NCBI RefSeq assembly: GCF_003026365.1
Contig: NZ_PYOM01000011.1
Span: 122,269-186,268 of the forward strand
Direction: 5' to 3'
Length of the DNA: 64,000 bases
Source: Photobacterium angustum
Lineage (GTDB): Bacteria; Pseudomonadota; Gammaproteobacteria; Enterobacterales; Vibrionaceae
The notes under the pieces were generated by a model. That model searched no databases. It worked only from the letters and a program-made list of their open reading frames with translations, and was not told where the DNA came from. The position numbers and the translations under genes are program-made. Shown piece by piece: positions 52,703 through 62,925 of this stretch. Position 1 is the first letter of the stretch. Each line of letters begins with the position of its first letter.

Positions 52703-53698
52703 ATGAGCAAACCTGTCGGAAATCCAATTATTGAAGGTAAAAATCTAATTAAAGATTTTTCCGTTAACAGTAATTCATTAAAGAAATCAAAGATGCGTGC
52801 AATCAACGACGTATCTTTCAAAATGTACAAAAGTCGTGGTCTTTCTGTTGTTGGTGAATCCGGTTCTGGTAAGTCAACGACTGCGAAAATGATTGCAAAA
52901 ATGTACGCGCCAACAGATGGCACAATTGAATATTTTGGTCGTGATATTCAGTCAATCACTAAACATGATGACTTAATGAATTACCGCCAAGGTGTACAAA
53001 TGGTATGGCAAGACCCATTCGGTTCTTTAAACCCTACTCATACTATTTTTCACCATATTGCTCGTCCGTTACTGATCCACAACAAAGTGAAGTCAGGCAA
53101 TAAAAAAGAGCTAGAAGAGACGGTTTACAACCTACTTGAACAGGTTGGCTTGATCCCGCCAAAAGAGACTGCTGCGAAGTTCCCCCACCAGCTGTCTGGC
53201 GGTCAACGCCAACGTGTTAACTTAGCGCGTAACATTGCTGTAGGTGCTGAAGTCGTACTTGCTGATGAACCAACATCAATGCTCGATGTTTCTATCCGTG
53301 CAGGTGTACTAAACCTGATGGAAGAAATGAAATTTGAACGTGAGATGGCATTGCTGTACATCACCCACGATATCGCAACAGCACGTTACATTGCTGAAGA
53401 TCTAGCGGTTATGTACGTTGGTCACATGGTTGAATGGGGCGATACGGAAGAGATCATTCACGATCCACAACACCCGTATACCCAGTTACTTGTGTCAGCA
53501 GTTCCAGATCCAAGTAAGTCTATTCATGAAAAACTAAAAGGTAATAAAGGCGAAATCCCACTATGGACACCAGAAAGTGCTGGTTGCCCATTTGCAGGTC
53601 GCTGTACTCACGTTACCGATAAGTGCCGTGAAAAACTACCTGGTGTGACTCAGTTATCTGACAACCACTTTGTACGTTGTTACTTATACGAAAATTAA
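52703..53698 (+). CDS. Chitin-oligosaccharide ABC transporter ATPase (DppF type)
   Basis: Second ATPase, 331 residues. Walker A is GESGSGKSTTAKM (about 53-65), the signature is LSGGQRQRVNLARN, Walker B is VVLADEPTSMLD, and the switch His is in LYITHDIATA. The C-terminal cluster-type segment CPFAGRCTHVTDKCRE is present. It pairs with the DppD-type subunit under the two permeases. An AGGAGG ribosome site precedes the ATG by 4-5 bases. It is separated by 110 bases from the GH9 gene, with no terminator between them. Confidence 0.93.
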   Translation: MSKPVGNPIIEGKNLIKDFSVNSNSLKKSKMRAINDVSFKMYKSRGLSVVGESGSGKSTTAKMIAKMYAPTDGTIEYFGRDIQSITKHDDLMNYRQGVQMVWQDPFGSLNPTHTIFHHIARPLLIHNKVKSGNKKELEETVYNLLEQVGLIPPKETAAKFPHQLSGGQRQRVNLARNIAVGAEVVLADEPTSMLDVSIRAGVLNLMEEMKFEREMALLYITHDIATARYIAEDLAVMYVGHMVEWGDTEEIIHDPQHPYTQLLVSAVPDPSKSIHEKLKGNKGEIPLWTPESAGCPFAGRCTHVTDKCREKLPGVTQLSDNHFVRCYLYEN

Positions 53699-53808
53699 TA
53701 ATAGCTCGTTACTAAAAACGACTTATCTGCGTTATTGGTCGCCTTAGCTGTTAAATGGTGGTTTCACAATGCTGAAACCACCTTTATTTGGCGACACTAG
53801 GAGGATCC

Positions 53809-55545
53809 ATGCAGCTGTTAACTAACCATCTGGGCTATGAGCGCTTCAACGTAAAACATGCTTTATTGCAAACCAACTCTCAGACCTTAACCGGTACTGC
53901 GGAACTTGTTTGTAACCAGACGAACACCACTATCATGCAGCTGCCATTACATGCCTATGACAACATAGCACAATGGCATACCGGTAATATTTACCTTATT
54001 GATTTCTCTTCTTGCCAACAACTTGGTGAGTTCCGTATTCGCTACGCAAACAGCGAATCAACTGTTTTTACCATTGCTGAAGGTGTGTTAATGCAACAAA
54101 CCTTTAGTGATGTTCTTCACTACTTTAAATCTCAACGTTGCAGCGGTATTTTCGATCAAGCTGATAAAAATGCCGTTGTACTCAATTCAGATAAAACCGT
54201 AGACGTTCACGGTGGTTGGTATGATGCATCAGGCGATGTGAGCAAATACCTAAGCCACTTATCTTTTAGTAATTTCTTAAATCCACAACAGACCCCAATG
54301 ATTGTGTGGAACATGCTAAAAGCCTATGAAGAGTTAGATCAGCAAGACGATATTGCAGACTTTACTCGTGTACGTTTACTTGAAGAAGCCACTTTCGGTG
54401 CCGATTTCTTACTGCGCATGCAACACGCGCAGGGCTATTTCTATATGACGGTATTCGACAAATGGAGCAAATCCCCGCAACAACGTGACATTTGTGCTTA
54501 TTCAACTCAAGAAGGCATCAAGTCAGACGATTATCAAGCCGGCTTCCGTCAAGGTGGTGGAGTTACCATTGCAGCATTAGCAGCGCTTTCTCGTATTGCT
54601 CAACTAGAATCAAGCACTCGCTTAGGGGCTTTTACTGGCATCGAGACCGAGCGATACCTTCAAGCGGCTGAACTTGGCTATTGGCATTTAAAACAACACA
54701 ATACTGAATACTTAAATGATAGTACGGAAAATATTATTGATGAGTATTGTGCCTTATTAGCCGCCGTTGAGTTATTCCGTAGTACTTCCCAAGATCGCTA
54801 TTTAGTTGAAATGCGAGAGTGGGCTACACGTTTGGCTAAGCGTCAAATGTCAGATGAGAATATTGAATATTTCTGGTCTGCGACTGAAAATGGGGAACGT
54901 CCTTATTTCCATGCCGCTGAAGCTGGCCTTCCTGCCATTGCTCTGATGCAATATTTAAGTGCAGAAACGGATTCCAATTTCAAAAAGCCAATTGAACAAG
55001 TGCTATGTAACGCGCTTAATTTTGAGTTAGCGATTACAAAAGAAGTGAATAACCCATTTCACTACCCTCGCCAATACACAAAAGCTGTCGATGGTGAAAA
55101 GAAAACGGCTTTCTTTGTTGCCCATAACAATGAGTCAGGTTACTGGTGGCAAGGCGAAAATGCACGTCTCGCGTCATTAGCAACCATGGCTTTTATGGCA
55201 CAAGACTATGTTCAAGACTCAACTCTGCGCCAAGGCTTAATGCAATTTGGTCAACGCTCACTTGACTGGATAGTTGGTTTGAACCCGTATGACATGTGTA
55301 TGTTAGATGGTCATGGTCATAATAACCCAAATTACTTACCTCACTTAGGATTCAGTAACGCCAAAGGCGGTGTTTGTAACGGCATCACATCTGGCTTTGA
55401 AAACGAAGAAGACATCGCATTCAACCCTAATGGTCAAAAAGACGATATGCTGCAAAACTGGCGCTGGGGTGAACAATGGATCCCACATGGTGGCTGGTAC
55501 TTACTTGCAATTACGATGCAATTTAAGGAGCGTTGCCATGGCTGA
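53809..55545 (+). CDS. GH9 glycoside hydrolase, probable exo-beta-D-glucosaminidase
   Basis: Family GH9 enzyme of 578 residues. An N-terminal immunoglobulin-like domain (about 1-92, CelD_N type) is followed by the alpha/alpha-toroid catalytic domain. The catalytic Asp pair is in HGGWYDASGD (Asp139 and Asp143), and the acid Glu is in SGFENEEDIAFN near residue 532. There is no signal peptide, so it acts in the cytoplasm, unlike cellulases of this family. The GH9 enzyme of the Photobacterium profundum chitin cluster has been reported as an exo-beta-D-glucosaminidase, which fits the glucosamine kinase encoded next. ATG 53809 is chosen for its AGGAGG site. The stop overlaps the kinase start by 8 bases. 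Confidence 0.88.
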   Translation: MQLLTNHLGYERFNVKHALLQTNSQTLTGTAELVCNQTNTTIMQLPLHAYDNIAQWHTGNIYLIDFSSCQQLGEFRIRYANSESTVFTIAEGVLMQQTFSDVLHYFKSQRCSGIFDQADKNAVVLNSDKTVDVHGGWYDASGDVSKYLSHLSFSNFLNPQQTPMIVWNMLKAYEELDQQDDIADFTRVRLLEEATFGADFLLRMQHAQGYFYMTVFDKWSKSPQQRDICAYSTQEGIKSDDYQAGFRQGGGVTIAALAALSRIAQLESSTRLGAFTGIETERYLQAAELGYWHLKQHNTEYLNDSTENIIDEYCALLAAVELFRSTSQDRYLVEMREWATRLAKRQMSDENIEYFWSATENGERPYFHAAEAGLPAIALMQYLSAETDSNFKKPIEQVLCNALNFELAITKEVNNPFHYPRQYTKAVDGEKKTAFFVAHNNESGYWWQGENARLASLATMAFMAQDYVQDSTLRQGLMQFGQRSLDWIVGLNPYDMCMLDGHGHNNPNYLPHLGFSNAKGGVCNGITSGFENEEDIAFNPNGQKDDMLQNWRWGEQWIPHGGWYLLAITMQFKERCHG

Positions 55546-56422
55546 TATTCGTTACTTAGTGGGCGTTGACGGCGGTGGTACATCTTGCCGTGCACGCATC
55601 TGTGATCTCGATGGTAATACTTTAGGTGAAGCAAAAACGGGTAGTGCGAATATTCTATTAGGCAGTAGCATTGCTATGGCATCGATCAATGATGCGATAG
55701 CAACTGCGGCCAGCCAAGCAAATCTTAATAATAGCCATTTTCGTTATATGTCAGTAGGCCTAGCACTCGCAGGCGCTGAACAACAAGAGGCTTGGTATAA
55801 CTTCATGAAACAGCCTCACCCTTACGGTGCCATAACATTAAATACCGATGCGTATGGTGCTTGTTTAGGTGCTTGGGGAGGTAAAGATGGCGCGATATTA
55901 ATTGCTGGTACTGGCTCTTGTGGGATCTTATTAAAAGATGGTCAACAGCATGTGGTTGGCGGTCGTGAATTCCCGATTTCAGATCAAGGCGGCGGTGCTG
56001 TTATGGGGCTGCGTTTGATCCAACAAGTACTATTAAGTGTTGATGGTATTGTTGAACAAACACCACTTGCTCGTTCAGTACTCGAATATTTTAATCATGA
56101 TATCGACAATATCGTATTGTGGTCAAAAGCAGCGCGTCCTTGTGATTATGGTCAATTTTCACCGAGCATTTTTGCCCATGCAGCACAAGGCGATAAACTC
56201 GCGATAAATATGCTATCGCAAACAGCGCGCGATATAGAAATGTGGATGAATGCATTAGTTATGCGTGGCGCTGACAAAATTTGCCTCATGGGCAGCATTG
56301 CAGAACGTATTCATGCATGGTTAGTACCACCTATGCAGCAACGTATAGCAACACCACAAGGTGATGCTATGGATGGCGCGATTGCTATGGCACGTAGTAA
56401 TCACGATTTATATAAGCTTTAA
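55538..56422 (+). CDS. gspK: Glucosamine kinase GspK (BadF/BadG family)
   Basis: ASKHA-fold sugar kinase of 294 residues that phosphorylates glucosamine to GlcN-6-P. The phosphate-1 motif is LVGVDGGGTSCRARI (7-21), the central ATP motif is ILIAGTGSCGILL, and GGREFPISDQGGGAVMG is typical of the GlcN/GlcNAc kinases of this family. V. cholerae has a glucosamine-specific kinase at the same operon position. ATG 55538 is chosen because AAGGAG lies 7 bases upstream and the family start matches. The longer upstream frame runs through the GH9 gene and is not real. It overlaps GH9 by 8 bases. Confidence 0.92.
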   Translation: MADIRYLVGVDGGGTSCRARICDLDGNTLGEAKTGSANILLGSSIAMASINDAIATAASQANLNNSHFRYMSVGLALAGAEQQEAWYNFMKQPHPYGAITLNTDAYGACLGAWGGKDGAILIAGTGSCGILLKDGQQHVVGGREFPISDQGGGAVMGLRLIQQVLLSVDGIVEQTPLARSVLEYFNHDIDNIVLWSKAARPCDYGQFSPSIFAHAAQGDKLAINMLSQTARDIEMWMNALVMRGADKICLMGSIAERIHAWLVPPMQQRIATPQGDAMDGAIAMARSNHDLYKL

Positions 56423-56431
56423 GGGGGAATG

Positions 56432-58360
56432 ATGAGTTACCGCCTTGATTTAACTGTCATCGATAAAAAAGAAAACGAATCTCGTTTTGCATTAAGCTTA
56501 CATAATTTAACCGATACTCCACTACAAAATTGGTCATTACACTTTTTGTTTAATCGTTTCGTTAGAGCCGAGACGTTAAGCAAGGGTACTATCAGCCAAA
56601 CGGGGAGTTACTGTACATTAACAGCAACGGACAATTTGCCTGCAAATGGTCTTTTTTATACCGAATTCACGGTCGGTACTGCACCATTTACGCTTTATAA
56701 CGACGGTATTCTAGATGCATTTATCTCATTAGCATCGACAGCTGAATACATTAAGCCATTAAAAGTCGACATCAGTACTATCAATCTCGATCAACCTGCT
56801 GTTGAGCGCTATAACACACCGCTACCAGTAGAAGCGGCTGATATTGCTTTGATCCCTAAACCTAACAAGATAACGCAATTACAAGGCTCTTTTCATATAA
56901 ACCAACATACTGCAATTTCAACACCACCCACATTAGCGCAAGGTGCAGTAAATTGGTTACAAGCAGAGCTCAATACCTTATTAAATGAAAACGTATCGGT
57001 TAATCAGCAAGGCAACATTCATTATGCTGTAAATAAAGATCTTGTAGATGAAGGTTATCGCTTACTAATTGAAAACGATAACGTCTGGATCCAAGCCAAT
57101 TCAGCATCTGGTTTTGTCTATGCGACTTCAAGTTTACTTCAATTAATACCAAGTAAACCCTCGCATCAAGCTGATAGCACCTACCAGCTCCCAATGGTAG
57201 ATATTAATGATAAACCGCATTTTGGCTATCGCGGTATGATGCTCGATTGTGGTCGCCACTTTCACCCTGTTGAGCGTATAAAGCACCTTATTGATCAACT
57301 AGCACGCTACAAATTTAATACTTTTCATTGGCATTTAACCGATGATGAAGGCTGGCGCGTTGAAATTGATGCATACCCTGAACTCACTCGTATCGGTGCT
57401 TGGCGTGGTCCAAATGAAGTGATCGCTCCTCAATTTAGCCATATTGCTCAGCGCTATGGTGGATTTTATTCAAAACAAGAAATTCGTGATGTCATTGCGT
57501 ATGCCGCTGATCGTGGGATCATGATCATTCCTGAGATTGATATCCCAGGCCACTGTCGTGCCGCTATTTTATCACTCCCTGATTTGTTGATTGATCCAGA
57601 TGATAAATCTGTCTATCGCAGCATTCAAAACTATAGCGATAACATCTTATCGCCTGCACTAAAAGGCACTTACAGCTTTATTAGCAATGTACTTTCTGAA
57701 ATTTGCGATCTATTCCCCGCACCTTTCGTTCATATTGGTGCAGATGAAGTCCCTGTTGGTGTTTGGACTGATAGTCCCGCTTGCCAAAAATTCATGGCAG
57801 AGCATGACTATAGCGATCCCAAAGAGCTACAAGGACACCTATTACGTTTTGCCGAAGAAGTACTAGAAGGTAAAGGTAAGCGCATGATGGGTTGGGAAGA
57901 AGCAACCCATGGTGAGAAGGTCAGTAAAAATACCATCATCTTCTCATGGCAAAGTGAACAGGCTGGATTGGAATGTATCCAAAAAGGCTACGACATTGTG
58001 ATGCAACCAGCACAAGCGACGTACTTAGATTTAGCTCAAGGTTACTCGGCAGATGAAGCAGGTGTTGATTGGGCTGGAAAGCTACCCCTCGATAAAGTTT
58101 ACAATTATTACCCACTCAGTGATCTATCCGAGGAAAACTCTGAGCGGAAGCACATTTTAGGCATTCAAACCGCCCTTTGGTCAGAATTAGTAAATAACCA
58201 AAGCCGATTTGAATATATGATTTACCCTCGCTTACTGGCAGTCTCGGAGATTTGCTGGAGCGACCCTAAACATCGTAACTGGGATGACTTCAAAGCACGT
58301 TTAAAAGGTCAACTTAGCTACCTGGACAAGGCCGGTATTAATTACCGCCACTGTGAATAA
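56432..58360 (+). CDS. GH20 beta-N-acetylhexosaminidase (cytoplasmic)
   Basis: Exo-beta-N-acetylglucosaminidase, 642 residues. An N-terminal beta domain (1-130) and a GH20b domain (about 130-255) precede the TIM barrel. The catalytic Asp-Glu pair is in HIGADEVPVGVW (about 440), and FNTFHWHLTDDEGWRVEI (about 295) lines the active site. There is no signal peptide, so it acts on imported oligosaccharides. Two adjacent ATG codons exist. The second (56432) gives better spacing from AAGGGGG. It starts 9 bases after gspK. Confidence 0.92.
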   Translation: MSYRLDLTVIDKKENESRFALSLHNLTDTPLQNWSLHFLFNRFVRAETLSKGTISQTGSYCTLTATDNLPANGLFYTEFTVGTAPFTLYNDGILDAFISLASTAEYIKPLKVDISTINLDQPAVERYNTPLPVEAADIALIPKPNKITQLQGSFHINQHTAISTPPTLAQGAVNWLQAELNTLLNENVSVNQQGNIHYAVNKDLVDEGYRLLIENDNVWIQANSASGFVYATSSLLQLIPSKPSHQADSTYQLPMVDINDKPHFGYRGMMLDCGRHFHPVERIKHLIDQLARYKFNTFHWHLTDDEGWRVEIDAYPELTRIGAWRGPNEVIAPQFSHIAQRYGGFYSKQEIRDVIAYAADRGIMIIPEIDIPGHCRAAILSLPDLLIDPDDKSVYRSIQNYSDNILSPALKGTYSFISNVLSEICDLFPAPFVHIGADEVPVGVWTDSPACQKFMAEHDYSDPKELQGHLLRFAEEVLEGKGKRMMGWEEATHGEKVSKNTIIFSWQSEQAGLECIQKGYDIVMQPAQATYLDLAQGYSADEAGVDWAGKLPLDKVYNYYPLSDLSEENSERKHILGIQTALWSELVNNQSRFEYMIYPRLLAVSEICWSDPKHRNWDDFKARLKGQLSYLDKAGINYRHCE

Positions 58361-58401
58361 CCACGCACAGTAGAGTGACATTTTTTAAGGATTAAAAAGC
58401 A

Positions 58402-60807
58402 ATGAAATACGGTTATTTTGACAACGACAACAGAGAATATGTTATCACTCGTCCTGATGTCCCAGCACCATGGACAAATTACTTAGGTACAGAGAAATTC
58501 TGTACAGTAATTTCACAAAACGCAGGTGGTTACTCATTCTACAAATCTCCAGAGTACAATCGCGTAACGAAATTCCGTCCTAACGCGACATTTGATCGCC
58601 CAGGACACTACGTATACCTTCGTGATGATGTGACAGGCGATTACTGGTCAATCTCATGGCAACCAGTAGCAAAAAGCCTAGATGAAGCATCGTATGAAGT
58701 GCGTCATGGTCTGTCTTACTCTAAGTTTAAGTGTGACTACAATGGCATTGAAGCAACTAAAACATTATTCGTACCAAAAGGCGAAGATGCTGAAGTTTGG
58801 GATGTTGTAATTAAAAATACGACAGATGAAGTGCGCACCATTAGTGCATTCTCATTTGTTGAGTTCTCTTTCAGCCACATTCAATCTGATAACCAAAACC
58901 ACCAGATGAGCCTGTACTCAGCTGGTACATCTTATGAAGATGGCGTGATTGAATATGATCTTTACTACAACACCAATGAGAAAGAAGGTTTCTACTACCT
59001 AGCTTCTACATTTGATCCTGATAGCTATGATGGTCAACGTGACACTTTCCTTGGTGCTTACCGTGATGAAGCTAATCCTATTGCGGTTGAAAAAGGACGT
59101 TGTTCTAACCACGTACAAACCTGTTACAACCACTGTGGCTCACTACACAAGCAATTCACTATCCAACCGGGTGAAGAAGTACGCTTTAGCTACATCCTAG
59201 GTGTCGGTAAAAACGAAGGTCAACGCCTACGTCAAAAATACCAAGATGTCGCTGCCGTCGATGCTGCATTTGCTGAAATTAAAGAACACTGGAACAGCCG
59301 TTGTAACAAGTTCAAGGTGACATCACCGAACGAAGGTCTAGATACCATGATCAACGCTTGGACTCTATACCAAGCTGAAACATGTGTGGTTTGGTCACGC
59401 TTCGCATCATTTATCGAAGTGGGTGGTCGTACAGGTCTTGGTTACCGTGATACCGCACAAGATGCAATCTCTGTTCCTCACTCAAACCCAGAGATGACAC
59501 GCAAGCGTCTTGTTGACTTACTACGTGGTCAAGTTAAAGCAGGTTACGGCCTACACCTATTTGATCCAGATTGGTTCGATCCAGACATGGCTGATGTTGA
59601 GCCATCAAAATCACCAACAGTTGTTCCGACCCCAAGTGATGCAGATAAGATCCACGGTATCGAAGATACCTGTTCTGATGACCACCTATGGCTAGTACCA
59701 ACAATCTGTAAGTACGTAACAGAAACAGGTGAAGAGAGCTTCATTGACGAAGTGATCCCATACGCTGACGGCGGTGATGCATCTGTTTATGACCACATGA
59801 AAGCCGCACTCGATTTCTCAGCGGAATATGTAGGTCGCACCGGTATCTGTAAAGGTCTTCGTGCAGACTGGAATGACTGTCTAAACCTTGGTGGCGGTGA
59901 GTCAGCAATGGTGTCATTCCTTCACTTCTGGGCATTACAAGAATTCATCGAGCTTGCTAAGCATCAAGGTAAAGACGCAGATGTTGCTAAATACACTGAA
60001 ATGGCAGCAAACGTGCGTGAAGCGTGTGAAAAACACCTTTGGGATGACGAAGGTGGCTGGTACATCCGTGGTCTAACTAAAGACGGTGACAAGATCGGTA
60101 CGGCGCAACAGACTGAAGGTCGTATTCACTTAGAGTCAAATACCCTAGCTGTGCTTTCTGGTATGGCATCGCAAGATCGTGGTGAGAAAGCAATGGATGC
60201 CGTTGATGAAAACCTATTCTCTGAATACGGTCTACACCTAAATGCTCCATCATTCGCAACCCCTAATGATGATATCGGTTTCGTTACGCGCGTATATCAA
60301 GGCGTGAAAGAAAACGGTGCAATCTTCTCACATCCAAACCCATGGGCATGGGTGGCTGAAGCGAAACTAGGTCGTGGTGATCGTGCAATGAAGTTCTACG
60401 ATGCACTTAACCCATACAACCAAAACGACATCATTGAAAAACGTATTGCAGAACCTTACTCATACGTTCAGTTCATCATGGGACGTGATCACCAAGATCA
60501 CGGTCGTGCAAACCACCCATGGTTAACAGGTACATCTGGTTGGGCATATTTTGCCGTGACTAACTTTATCCTAGGTGTACAAACAGGCTTTGCAGGTCTA
60601 ACTGTTAATCCTTGTATTCCAACAAGCTGGCCTGGTTTTGAAGTGACTCGTGAATGGCGTGGCGCGACTTACAACATTAAAGTTGAAAACCCAAATGGTG
60701 TAAGTAAAGGCGTTAAATCTATAACGCTAAACGGTGAAACAGTCGAAGGCGCAATCGCTCCTCAAGCTGAAGGCACAACCAATACTGTTACAGTTGTAAT
60801 GGGCTAA
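58402..60807 (+). CDS. chbP: N,N'-diacetylchitobiose phosphorylase
   Basis: GH94 enzyme that phosphorolyses (GlcNAc)2 to GlcNAc-1-phosphate and GlcNAc, saving one ATP compared with hydrolysis. It has 801 residues, the same as Vibrio proteolyticus ChbP. The catalytic Asp is residue 492 in GLRADWNDCLNLGG, the numbering of the Vibrio enzyme. The N-terminal beta-sandwich covers 1-270, then a helical linker and the (alpha/alpha)6 barrel. The absence of a signal peptide fits a cytosolic place. Very strong codon bias. AAGGA precedes ATG 58402. The phosphohexomutase that handles its sugar phosphate follows. Confidence 0.96.
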   Translation: MKYGYFDNDNREYVITRPDVPAPWTNYLGTEKFCTVISQNAGGYSFYKSPEYNRVTKFRPNATFDRPGHYVYLRDDVTGDYWSISWQPVAKSLDEASYEVRHGLSYSKFKCDYNGIEATKTLFVPKGEDAEVWDVVIKNTTDEVRTISAFSFVEFSFSHIQSDNQNHQMSLYSAGTSYEDGVIEYDLYYNTNEKEGFYYLASTFDPDSYDGQRDTFLGAYRDEANPIAVEKGRCSNHVQTCYNHCGSLHKQFTIQPGEEVRFSYILGVGKNEGQRLRQKYQDVAAVDAAFAEIKEHWNSRCNKFKVTSPNEGLDTMINAWTLYQAETCVVWSRFASFIEVGGRTGLGYRDTAQDAISVPHSNPEMTRKRLVDLLRGQVKAGYGLHLFDPDWFDPDMADVEPSKSPTVVPTPSDADKIHGIEDTCSDDHLWLVPTICKYVTETGEESFIDEVIPYADGGDASVYDHMKAALDFSAEYVGRTGICKGLRADWNDCLNLGGGESAMVSFLHFWALQEFIELAKHQGKDADVAKYTEMAANVREACEKHLWDDEGGWYIRGLTKDGDKIGTAQQTEGRIHLESNTLAVLSGMASQDRGEKAMDAVDENLFSEYGLHLNAPSFATPNDDIGFVTRVYQGVKENGAIFSHPNPWAWVAEAKLGRGDRAMKFYDALNPYNQNDIIEKRIAEPYSYVQFIMGRDHQDHGRANHPWLTGTSGWAYFAVTNFILGVQTGFAGLTVNPCIPTSWPGFEVTREWRGATYNIKVENPNGVSKGVKSITLNGETVEGAIAPQAEGTTNTVTVVMG

Positions 60808-60869
60808 AACGGTTAGGGAGGTGAATTCACCTCCCTCTTTTTATTTGAGAGAGAAATAGGAGTTCCTCC

Positions 60870-62282
60870 ATGATTCAGTTTGGAACAGGTGGATGGCGTG
60901 CCTTCATTGGTGAAGAGTTTACTCAAGCAAATGTACGCTTAGTGGCTCAGGCTCTTGCTAACATCATGATCAAAGAGTCAGTAACTGAAAATGGTTTCAT
61001 TATTGGTTACGACCGTCGTTTTCTATCCGATAAAGCCGCAACGTGGTTTGCTGAAGTTTTAGCGGGTAACAACATAAAATGTAGTTTCATCGATAAGTTC
61101 GTACCAACACCTGTAGTGATGTTTAAAGCTAAACAAACAGGTGCGACATATTCAGCTTGTATTACTGCGTCTCACAATCCAGCCGATTACAACGGCATCA
61201 AAGTCTTCATTGAAGGCGGTCGTGATGCTGATGAAATCATTACTAAAAAGATTGAACAACAAATCGCAGTGTTAACCGATGCGGATGTTAAACGTGTTGA
61301 TTTTGAACAAGCACAAAACGATAAGTTAGTTGAAATCATCAATCCAATGAACGAGTTTGTTGATTCAATTATTGATTTCATCGATATGGAAGCGATTAAA
61401 AAAGCAAACCTTCGCGTTCTTATCGATCCTATGTTTGGGGTGGCAAAAAATGCACTACAAACGGTACTAATCAGTGCTCGCTGTGATGTTGACGTGATCA
61501 ACGACAGTGAAAACCCAGGATTTGGTGGTTTAATGCCATCTCCGAGTGCTGCAACACTTTACCGTTTAAAGCACCTTGTCGCTCACGAAGGTTATGACAT
61601 AGGTATTGGTACTGATGGTGATGCTGATCGTTTAGGTATTATTGATGAGAAAGGTAACTTTATTCACCCGAATGAAGTACTACTTCTACTTTATTACTAC
61701 ATGCTTGAATATAAAGGCTGGAAAGGATCGGTAGTACGTAATATCGCAACCACCCACCTTTTAGATAAGGTCGCAGAAGCTTATGGTGAGAAATCATTTG
61801 AAGTACCGGTAGGCTTTAAGCACATTAGCTCACAAATGGAAGCTGATGATTCTCTCATTGGTGGAGAAAGCTCAGGTGGTTTAACAATCCGTGGTCATAT
61901 CAAAGGTAAAGATGGTGTATTCGCATCAAGCTTACTGGTCGAAATGATCAGCGTGACAGGTAAGAAGTTGTCTGAATTACTTGGTGAGATCTATGGACGC
62001 TTTGGCTATGCCTACACAGCAGAAGGCGATTGTACCTTTAAACCTGCTGAACGTGAGCGTCTGTACAACAAGATCTATGTAGAAAAAGCATTGCCTGATT
62101 TTGACTATGAAATCGAAAAAGTAAGCTATGCCGATGGCGCTAAAGTTTACTTTAAAAATGGCGGTTGGGCGATTGCACGCTTCTCAGGTACTGAGCCATT
62201 ACTCCGTATCTTTGTTGAAATGGAAGATCAACCGCAAGCAGAAGCAGTACTTGCTCAATTAAAAGCGTTCCTTTCTGTTTAA
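60870..62282 (+). CDS. Phosphohexomutase (phosphoacetylglucosamine mutase of the chitin operon)
   Basis: Alpha-D-phosphohexomutase of 470 residues. The phosphoserine loop is CITASHNPADYNG with Ser101, the metal loop is GTDGDADRLG (about 245), the sugar loop is GGESSGG, and the phosphate-binding tail is RFSGTEPLLRIF. In context it should convert GlcNAc-1-phosphate from ChbP into GlcNAc-6-phosphate for NagA. Generic annotations would read phosphoglucomutase or phosphomannomutase. Substrate choice is inferred from the operon. AGGAG precedes ATG 60870. It is the last gene of the operon, followed by a terminator. Confidence 0.92.
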   Translation: MIQFGTGGWRAFIGEEFTQANVRLVAQALANIMIKESVTENGFIIGYDRRFLSDKAATWFAEVLAGNNIKCSFIDKFVPTPVVMFKAKQTGATYSACITASHNPADYNGIKVFIEGGRDADEIITKKIEQQIAVLTDADVKRVDFEQAQNDKLVEIINPMNEFVDSIIDFIDMEAIKKANLRVLIDPMFGVAKNALQTVLISARCDVDVINDSENPGFGGLMPSPSAATLYRLKHLVAHEGYDIGIGTDGDADRLGIIDEKGNFIHPNEVLLLLYYYMLEYKGWKGSVVRNIATTHLLDKVAEAYGEKSFEVPVGFKHISSQMEADDSLIGGESSGGLTIRGHIKGKDGVFASSLLVEMISVTGKKLSELLGEIYGRFGYAYTAEGDCTFKPAERERLYNKIYVEKALPDFDYEIEKVSYADGAKVYFKNGGWAIARFSGTEPLLRIFVEMEDQPQAEAVLAQLKAFLSV

Positions 62283-62328
62283 AAAACATAGCTGTTGTTT
62301 TAGCAGATCACATCGCTGATCTTTGCTA

Positions 62329-62358
62329 GAGGGTAACTTTTCAGTTACCCTTTTCTTT
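62329..62358 (+). terminator. Chitin operon terminator
   Basis: AGGGTAACT/AGTTACCCT stem with a 5-base loop, then a C/T run TTTTCTTTT. Confidence 0.85.
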
Positions 62359-62516
62359 TGTCATTCCCTTTTCTTCCATATAAAAATTTGATATCCAGCC
62401 CATTTACAGTAATAACCCCATCTAAAAATAAAAATAGATAGCCCAATCACATAAAAATATCGATTTTGGGTCCATGATTATTAGGCGTTAAATTTATCGC
62501 AATCAAGGAAATCGGT

Positions 62517-62903
62517 ATGAAAAAGATTATCTTTAGTGTCATCACTATTCTTTTAGCCATACTTTTCACCGAACATTTCCACTCATTTACAGTGGGTTTT
62601 AGCCTTGCCATTGTCGCTGTAGGAATAAGCTATTTCATTGCTTATCAGGCAATTCGCCAACCTCAATATGTCATGAGCTACCTTGTACTTGCTGTAATTA
62701 CAAAATTAGTTATCACTATCAGTGGCGTTATTTGGGTCTTTTCTAACAACGTTATTCATTCACCAATCACTTTCTTAGTGGCTTATACGGTTTTTTCAGC
62801 TCTCATTACCTACCTAGCATCACGTTACCGTGCATATCGTCGTGATCGTAGTGATAATCAACAAAAGGAGATATTACATACAGGTCTCTATGAAGAAATT
62901 TAA
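62517..62903 (+). CDS. Unknown four-helix membrane protein (128 aa)
   Basis: Function not recognised. The 128 residues contain four hydrophobic helices (about 5-19, 25-44, 52-74 and 83-100) and a basic/acidic cytoplasmic tail beginning RYRAYRRDRSDNQQKE. The layout resembles small AtpI-like or FxsA-sized proteins, but I see no diagnostic motif. The ribosome site AAGGAA precedes ATG 62517 by 7 bases. The gene stands alone between the chitin operon and the rRNA end. Its transcript probably reaches the terminator at 63055, leaving a 150-base tail with two orphan ribosome-site sequences. Confidence 0.7.
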   Translation: MKKIIFSVITILLAILFTEHFHSFTVGFSLAIVAVGISYFIAYQAIRQPQYVMSYLVLAVITKLVITISGVIWVFSNNVIHSPITFLVAYTVFSALITYLASRYRAYRRDRSDNQQKEILHTGLYEEI

Positions 62904-62925
62904 GGCATAACATTGAAATAAGAGC

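Noticed and set aside
55370..55537. N-terminal extension of the glucosamine kinase frame
   Set aside because: It overlaps the GH9 coding region out of frame, does not look like the kinase family, and ATG 55538 has a strong ribosome site.
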